Positions 59,423 through 64,000 of a stretch of 64,000 nt of DNA are shown piece after piece. The stretch is taken from NCBI GenBank assembly GCA_028641055.1, contig CM054057.1:324328941-324392940 (forward strand), given 5' to 3'. The notes beneath the pieces are model-generated. The model worked only from the letters and a program-made list of their open reading frames with translations, searched no databases and was not told the DNA's origin. Position 1 is the first letter of the stretch. Every line of letters starts with the position of its first letter. Both the position numbers and the translations under genes were made by a program. The DNA comes from Alopecurus myosuroides (taxonomy: Eukaryota > Streptophyta > Magnoliopsida > Poales > Poaceae).

Positions 59423-61183
59423 GCAAGTTATCACTCACATGAACCACTGTGTTCCTTTCAACCTTGGTTACCGATACTTTCCGTTGTTCTTTTCTGCTAG
59501 CCCTAGTAGTAGTTGTTTCTGTTACGAACCCATCACATGAACCCCTTAACCTTGATATTGCCTCACCTCCACTCCTATCACCCCTTGGTTGAGCCAGTGT
59601 CTTACTAGCATGCTTAGGTTTGTTTTGCTCGAGTCTGTTACCCGTTACTTTCTGTTACTATTTCATTATGTTCTGGGGGCTCGATGTTAAACAATGAATC
59701 ATGCTAATGTTATTGTTAATAATAAATTTGATTATAAGGCACCGGCAGGAGGCCCTGTGTGGTTTTGAGGCCTGCTAGTGTCGACCCTAATAGGAAAAGG
59801 GTCTTGTCTACTGATCCATGATGAGCGCACTAACCGCATGTGGGAAGCGAGTATGGGCGCCCCCCTCAACTTGACCTGATTCGCATCTCGTCCAAATCGC
59901 CTCATTTAGTTCGTGTTTTCCATTTGTCGCATGCATGTTTTTGCGAGCCCAGGCCAGGGTGGAACTTTCGTAGTCGGCATATAGGGGGACACGTTCTTAG
60001 AGTGCTATGAGGGTCCATTTTCTTCTGGGCTCGATTAGCCGTGCGCCCAAGGTGCTTTGGGCTTGATGCGAAGAATGGTTGGTTGTGTAGAGTACCCCGC
60101 TTGGTGGAAGTGCATTTCCATCTGGCGGGTTATTCTTGCGTGTACGGCCAAATTGGTGCAACCCTGCAGGGATAATCTTCTCGAGAAGCCGTGTTTTCCG
60201 CGGTTATGGATTACTTGGTGAAAGTACTGGCTAACAAGTACTCAGGACAACTTAAACATAATGATCAAACATGTTACACCCACTGATTAATAACTTGACT
60301 AGTAATAGGTTGATGACACAATAACTTGATTCATCCTTAATACAACTATGTGAGTTATCCTCGGATTGCTTCTTTGGATAAGGGGCGAGATCCAGGACGG
60401 GTTTGTTTGAAGTTATCTTTCAGTTGGTTACAATACTCGATCTCATCTCCTTTCTGTAAGCCGGAAGTGGTAGAATCTCTGTAGTTGGTTAGCACAGCCA
60501 GTTGCAGCATCTTTTATATCCCCTTTCTTCTGTTGAACCAAGGTTTATGCACTTGGTGTTGACGGGTTACACTTTGGTGAACTGTGAGTCTTGCTTGCCA
60601 GTACGTTTATGTACTGACCCCTTTGGGGCTGTGGTTTCCGTAGACCTACGTTTCCGAGGATCTACATGGTGGCTACTACGTGGAGTATAACGAGACTGCT
60701 GACGAGTAGATAGCGGACCCGGGCAGGATCCGAGACTTCGTGGATGGGCTCCGTCTGTTCGTTTCCGGCCTCTTAGGCCTATTTGGTTCTTGTCTGTACT
60801 CAGACATGTTGAATGCTTCCGCTGTGATGTAATGATGTATTGTTGGGACATGTGTCCTCTGAATGATTGTATTTGCTATCTCTGCTCTAATGAGAGCCAT
60901 TTGCAACTTATTTCAATCTTTTGTGTCGTAGAGATCTGTTGTGATATCACTTGTTAAACGCCGTTGACATACCATGTGTGTATGGTTGAAGTACGTCGAC
61001 GGAAGTGCCTTTGATATCTAGTGGATAGTTTACATCGACGATGGAATAGCAGGGCTTGTGTTGTCGCGCATAAGCGCAGGCCTACCAGGAAGCTGGGACG
61101 TGGGAGCAGTTACGCCCCATAATCCAAGCATCTGCTATCCAGTTCGTACGGTGAGTACCCCCTAGAAGTCAGGGTGCGACAAA

Positions 61184-61196
61184 TGGTATCAGAGCC
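61184..61196 (+). promoter_or_regulatory. Primer binding site of element B
   Basis: TGGTATCAGAGCC, intact, two bases after the LTR end. Confidence 0.85.
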
Positions 61197-61390
61197 TGTC
61201 TGCCTGTAGGATCCCTTTTTACTTGTCGCAGTTGAGTCTAGAAACTATTTTGTAGCTATATAGGAAAAATGAAACGTGAGAGTAGGAATTCTGCCATTAT
61301 TCTTCTTTCCCCACCCACCCACCCTTTTCTGGTAAGGAAGTGCAACGTTGTTTTTCTATTCTCATCTAAACTTTCAAGTTAGGATTTCAC

Positions 61391-62024
61391 GTGTTTTGGG
61401 TTCTCCGTAGTACCTCAGGAGTTTTGTTCTCGTTTTCCCCGGTGTTGCTTCGTTATCCTGTTCTTTTAAAGAACCTTTCGTCCGTTGAAATCTTGTTGTT
61501 CTTTTCCACTTCAAATCTTCTACCGGCGTCTAATCAAAACTTCCTCGTAAACTCTTATCCAGTTAAAGTGTTGTTTCATACCGGAGCATCACATTCCTTT
61601 GTGTCAACAATCTTTTCCACAACATACTACCCAATTCTGATTCCACTAAGCAATCAAATCTCTGTTCACTCTCCGGAATCTCAAGTGTTGACTTCCAAGA
61701 TAAGTAAGAACAATCCAATTCTAATGGCAGGCCACATATTTCTCGTTACTCTCATGTTGATGATTCTGACATTGATGATTATTCTTGGTGTTGCAGTGAT
61801 GTCAATAACTCTGTTCCACCATTCTAGCCAGATAATCTATTCTCCAAATGAATCAAGTTCCATTTAGCTACACCCTCGATACAAAAACCTCTCCCTTTAC
61901 TTGAAAATGATCCGGTGGTTTCCAAATTCCCCGACGTCTAACCAATGTGCACGATGTGTTTCACGTGTCACAGCTCAAGAGGATCTTCCCAAGAAGTTTT
62001 CGGACCTTTTCTTTTCTCAGTAGG
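61391..62024 (+). pseudogene. Collapsed gag-pol remnant of element B
   Basis: It starts with the open leader frame that precedes the pre-gag ORF in element A, up to LLPASNQNF. It then jumps into the protease region ([15 protein letters not shown] at about 61560-61605, catalytic Asp changed to His) and follows it to SPNESSSI, where a TAG stops it at 61865-61867. A second jump leads to [12 protein letters not shown] (about 61946-61983), the end of integrase, and a third to the last codons before the natural stop. Gag, RT, RNase H and the integrase core are gone. No protein of use can be made. Confidence 0.8.
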
Positions 62025-62042
62025 AATCTCGGGGCGCGATTC

Positions 62043-62060
62043 CTTCAAGGGGGGGCGTTT
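62043..62060 (+). promoter_or_regulatory. Polypurine tract of element B
   Basis: CTTCAAGGGGGGGCGTTT directly before the 3' LTR; intact despite loss of the coding region. Confidence 0.75.
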
Positions 62061-64000
62061 TGTAACAGCCCAAGTATGAAAACCTACCAATTAGAATGTT
62101 TGTTTCATGTTTATTAAGGTATTGCATCATGTCATCATATTGTTTCCATGTTGTTTGCATTTGTTTCTTAATTGTTGCATTTGTTTATTTTGTTTTGCAT
62201 CTGTTATTCTTTGTTTTCACAAGGAAAATCAAACAATTTCAACTGCTTTGTTTTCATACTTGTTCTGTTACAACTTTTGGAATAAAAATAACAAGTGAAA
62301 ACAACCAAATTGTTCCATTTTATTCCATGTTGATCACTCATTAAATTGTTGGTTTTAATCAAACAATTAATTCAATCAATTAATTCCAAATCATTTCAAA
62401 TTCAAATCAAATCTTCAAAACATCAATCAACTTGAGTTTATAACAAATCTCCAAACCAATCAAACTCATTTTAGTCACTTTAATCAATAGGGTTCACCCT
62501 ATTAAAATCCTTGTTTTCAATATTAATCTATTAATTTCTAAATTGCACAAATTCAAATCAAATGCATCAAACAGAACACTCTTGAACTTATAAATTTTAA
62601 CAAGCCAATCAACTATTTTCAATCAAATTAATCTTAGGGGAAACCCTATTAAAAATGTTGTTTTAAATAAGGTTTAGTTAATATTGAAAAATTCTTTCAA
62701 ATTGGGTTTCAAATGCAAACACTATTTTAAAATGTCACCTTTCTGCAAACCAATCTTGGAATTTGTTTTCTTTTAACCTAAATAACTAACCTGAATTTTC
62801 CTAGAATTTTTACTACCCAAACCCTCATGTTTTGCTTCCATTTGCTTTTGTTACAAAAAAAAAACAGTAAAACAAAAAATAACAAAAGAGGAGAGGGAGG
62901 CATGCAGCCCATCTCTCTTCTTTCTTCTCCCCAGCCCACTAACCTTTTTGGCCCAGTACCCCTTCCCTGTCGTCCTTCTCCCTCCTGTCACTATCTCCCT
63001 GTACGAACACCTCCAGAACCCTCCGATCACCTCCCCACCCCCTGGATGCCATGCCGTACAGTTCCTCTTCCCCCTTAAAGCCCCACCTCTGCCCTAGCCT
63101 CGCAGGAACCCTATCTACCCCTCTCCTCTACCCTAGCGCCGTCTCTCCTCTTCCTCTTCCCCAAGCCTTCTGTTTTCCTTCTGAAACTCGACACTGCAAA
63201 CATCCGACCACCACCGTCAGACCACCGCCTCCCCCCCCCCGTCGCCGTCACCACATCCACCACGAGGAGCACCTGAGGGCGGGAATGGAACCGGGACGGT
63301 CCCCGAAGGCTCCTCGTCCCCTCGCCGGTTGCCGGGAGCAACCACGGCGACCGCGCCGTCGCCGGAAAAGTCAGCCGTTTTGCTGCTCCGTCGTCTGAAC
63401 ATCTACATCGAAATACCCGAGGTGAGCCTCCCCTCCTCCGTTTTTCCTCGCAGCAGGCGCTCGCACGACTGCCTCCCGCGCGCACGCACCAACCACACAT
63501 CGCCCAACACGCAAGGATCGCCGCACGCAGTAGCTCTTCTCCGATCGCTGCGGTAGATCGCGGAACATTTTTCGTCCGTCAGTTTCGTCAGAAACGACAA
63601 CCCCTCGGCAGGTCTGCTCAAAACGTAGCCACCCCCTCTGAATCACAACAGCAAGCCACACCGCACCGGTCCTGTTTCTTCCGCGCAAGCGCGTGCTCGC
63701 GAGGTCGAACCCCCGGGGCGGCATATTTGCCCCCAATTTTTGCACTGCACGCGCACAGCCCTGGGGCCACACGTCAGTGACCCCCGTGGCCACCTCAGCC
63801 TCCACCCAGCCTGGTCCGCGCCACGCCAGCGTTGCCCCACCCGTCAGTCCCTGTGTGTAGCAGTGCACACGGTAGAACAGGCCGTGTCTTGTTTTTCCTT
63901 TTTCCAGGAAATGGTTTTGCACCTACAACTTGTAAAAATTATATCTTAGCCATCTTAACTCCAAATTGCACAAACTTTATATGTATCCCACTCCAAATTT
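62061..64000 (+). repeat. 3' LTR of element B, continues past the window
   Basis: The first 1940 bp match 56487 onward. The C-run of the island is 10 here (63231-63240) against 21 in the 5' LTR. Confidence 0.9.

Larger units (their letters stand above)
56487..61181 (+). repeat. 5' LTR of element B
   Basis: 4695 bp from TGTAACAGCCCAAG to AGGGTGCGACA. AT-rich arm to about 57250, GC-rich island 57300-58330 with a run of 21 C (57655-57675), AT-rich arm to about 59330, then balanced sequence alignable to the LTR end of element A. Confidence 0.9.
56487..64000 (+). mobile_element. Element B: internally deleted gypsy element, nested in element A
   Basis: 5' LTR (56487-61181), PBS, an 879-bp internal region, PPT, and the first 1940 bp of the 3' LTR, which continues past the window. 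The LTR parts visible twice differ by about ten substitutions in 1.93 kb (about 0.5%, roughly 0.2 million years at 1.3e-8), plus length changes in an A-run and a C-run. It belongs to a family related to element A but lies in the opposite orientation. The bases AAAGG (56482-56486) should recur after its far end. Confidence 0.88.

Noticed and set aside
1..64000. tRNA, rRNA, riboswitch or bacterial-type operon signals
   Set aside because: None seen. Matches to the tRNA-Met 3' end are the retroelement primer binding sites at 14921, 54538 and 61184.

Overview
The window is repeat-filled plant nuclear DNA from a grass, most likely Triticeae or a close Pooideae relative. The signs are a Stowaway-type MITE with CTCCCTCCG ends and a TA target duplication, nested Ty3/gypsy elements with 4-6 kb LTRs, CACTA ends, an L1-type LINE and a B3-domain pseudogene. 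I see no bacterial-style operons, CRISPR arrays, tRNAs or rRNAs. Nearly all coding sequence belongs to transposable elements and most of it is broken.

Layout. 1-4 kb: an acidic open frame running off the left edge, a two-domain B3 pseudogene (minus) and an intact single-exon DUF4283-like gene (3110-3859). 4-14 kb: a tandem array with a unit of about 655 bp, split by a 6.3 kb LTR (5472-11764). 14-18.7 kb: an LTR element with a protease remnant and a long ORF of unknown function but no reverse transcriptase. 18.7-28.7 kb: a direct duplication of about 3.1 kb (CACTA end + TE exon + gypsy X LTR/gag) separated by fragments of gypsy Y, CACTA and another LTR. 26.6-35.8 kb: gypsy X copy 2, split by a 4.56 kb solo LTR with a perfect 5-bp target duplication. 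35.8-43.5 kb: a DNA transposon and a LINE lacking its endonuclease. 44.2-56.5 kb: element A, a Tekay/Del-like gypsy element on the minus strand with gag-pol open except for two TAG codons, plus a separate ORF upstream of gag. 56.5-64 kb: element B, a plus-strand relative inserted in the 5' LTR of A; its internal region has collapsed to 879 bp and its second LTR runs off the right edge.

Most interesting points. (1) The four long LTRs share a layout: a GC-rich island with a TATA-like box and GTGAG splice donor, then an AT-rich intron-like arm, then a short AG-bounded segment ending at AG|GCAAGT. This suggests a spliced leader inside the LTR. (2) The pre-gag ORF of element A has a segment that reads like a double-stranded-RNA-binding fold. 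(3) Element B kept its PBS, PPT and nearly identical LTRs while losing almost all coding capacity through three microhomology deletions, so it may have been mobilised in trans. All family assignments come from reading motifs by eye; no database search was run.
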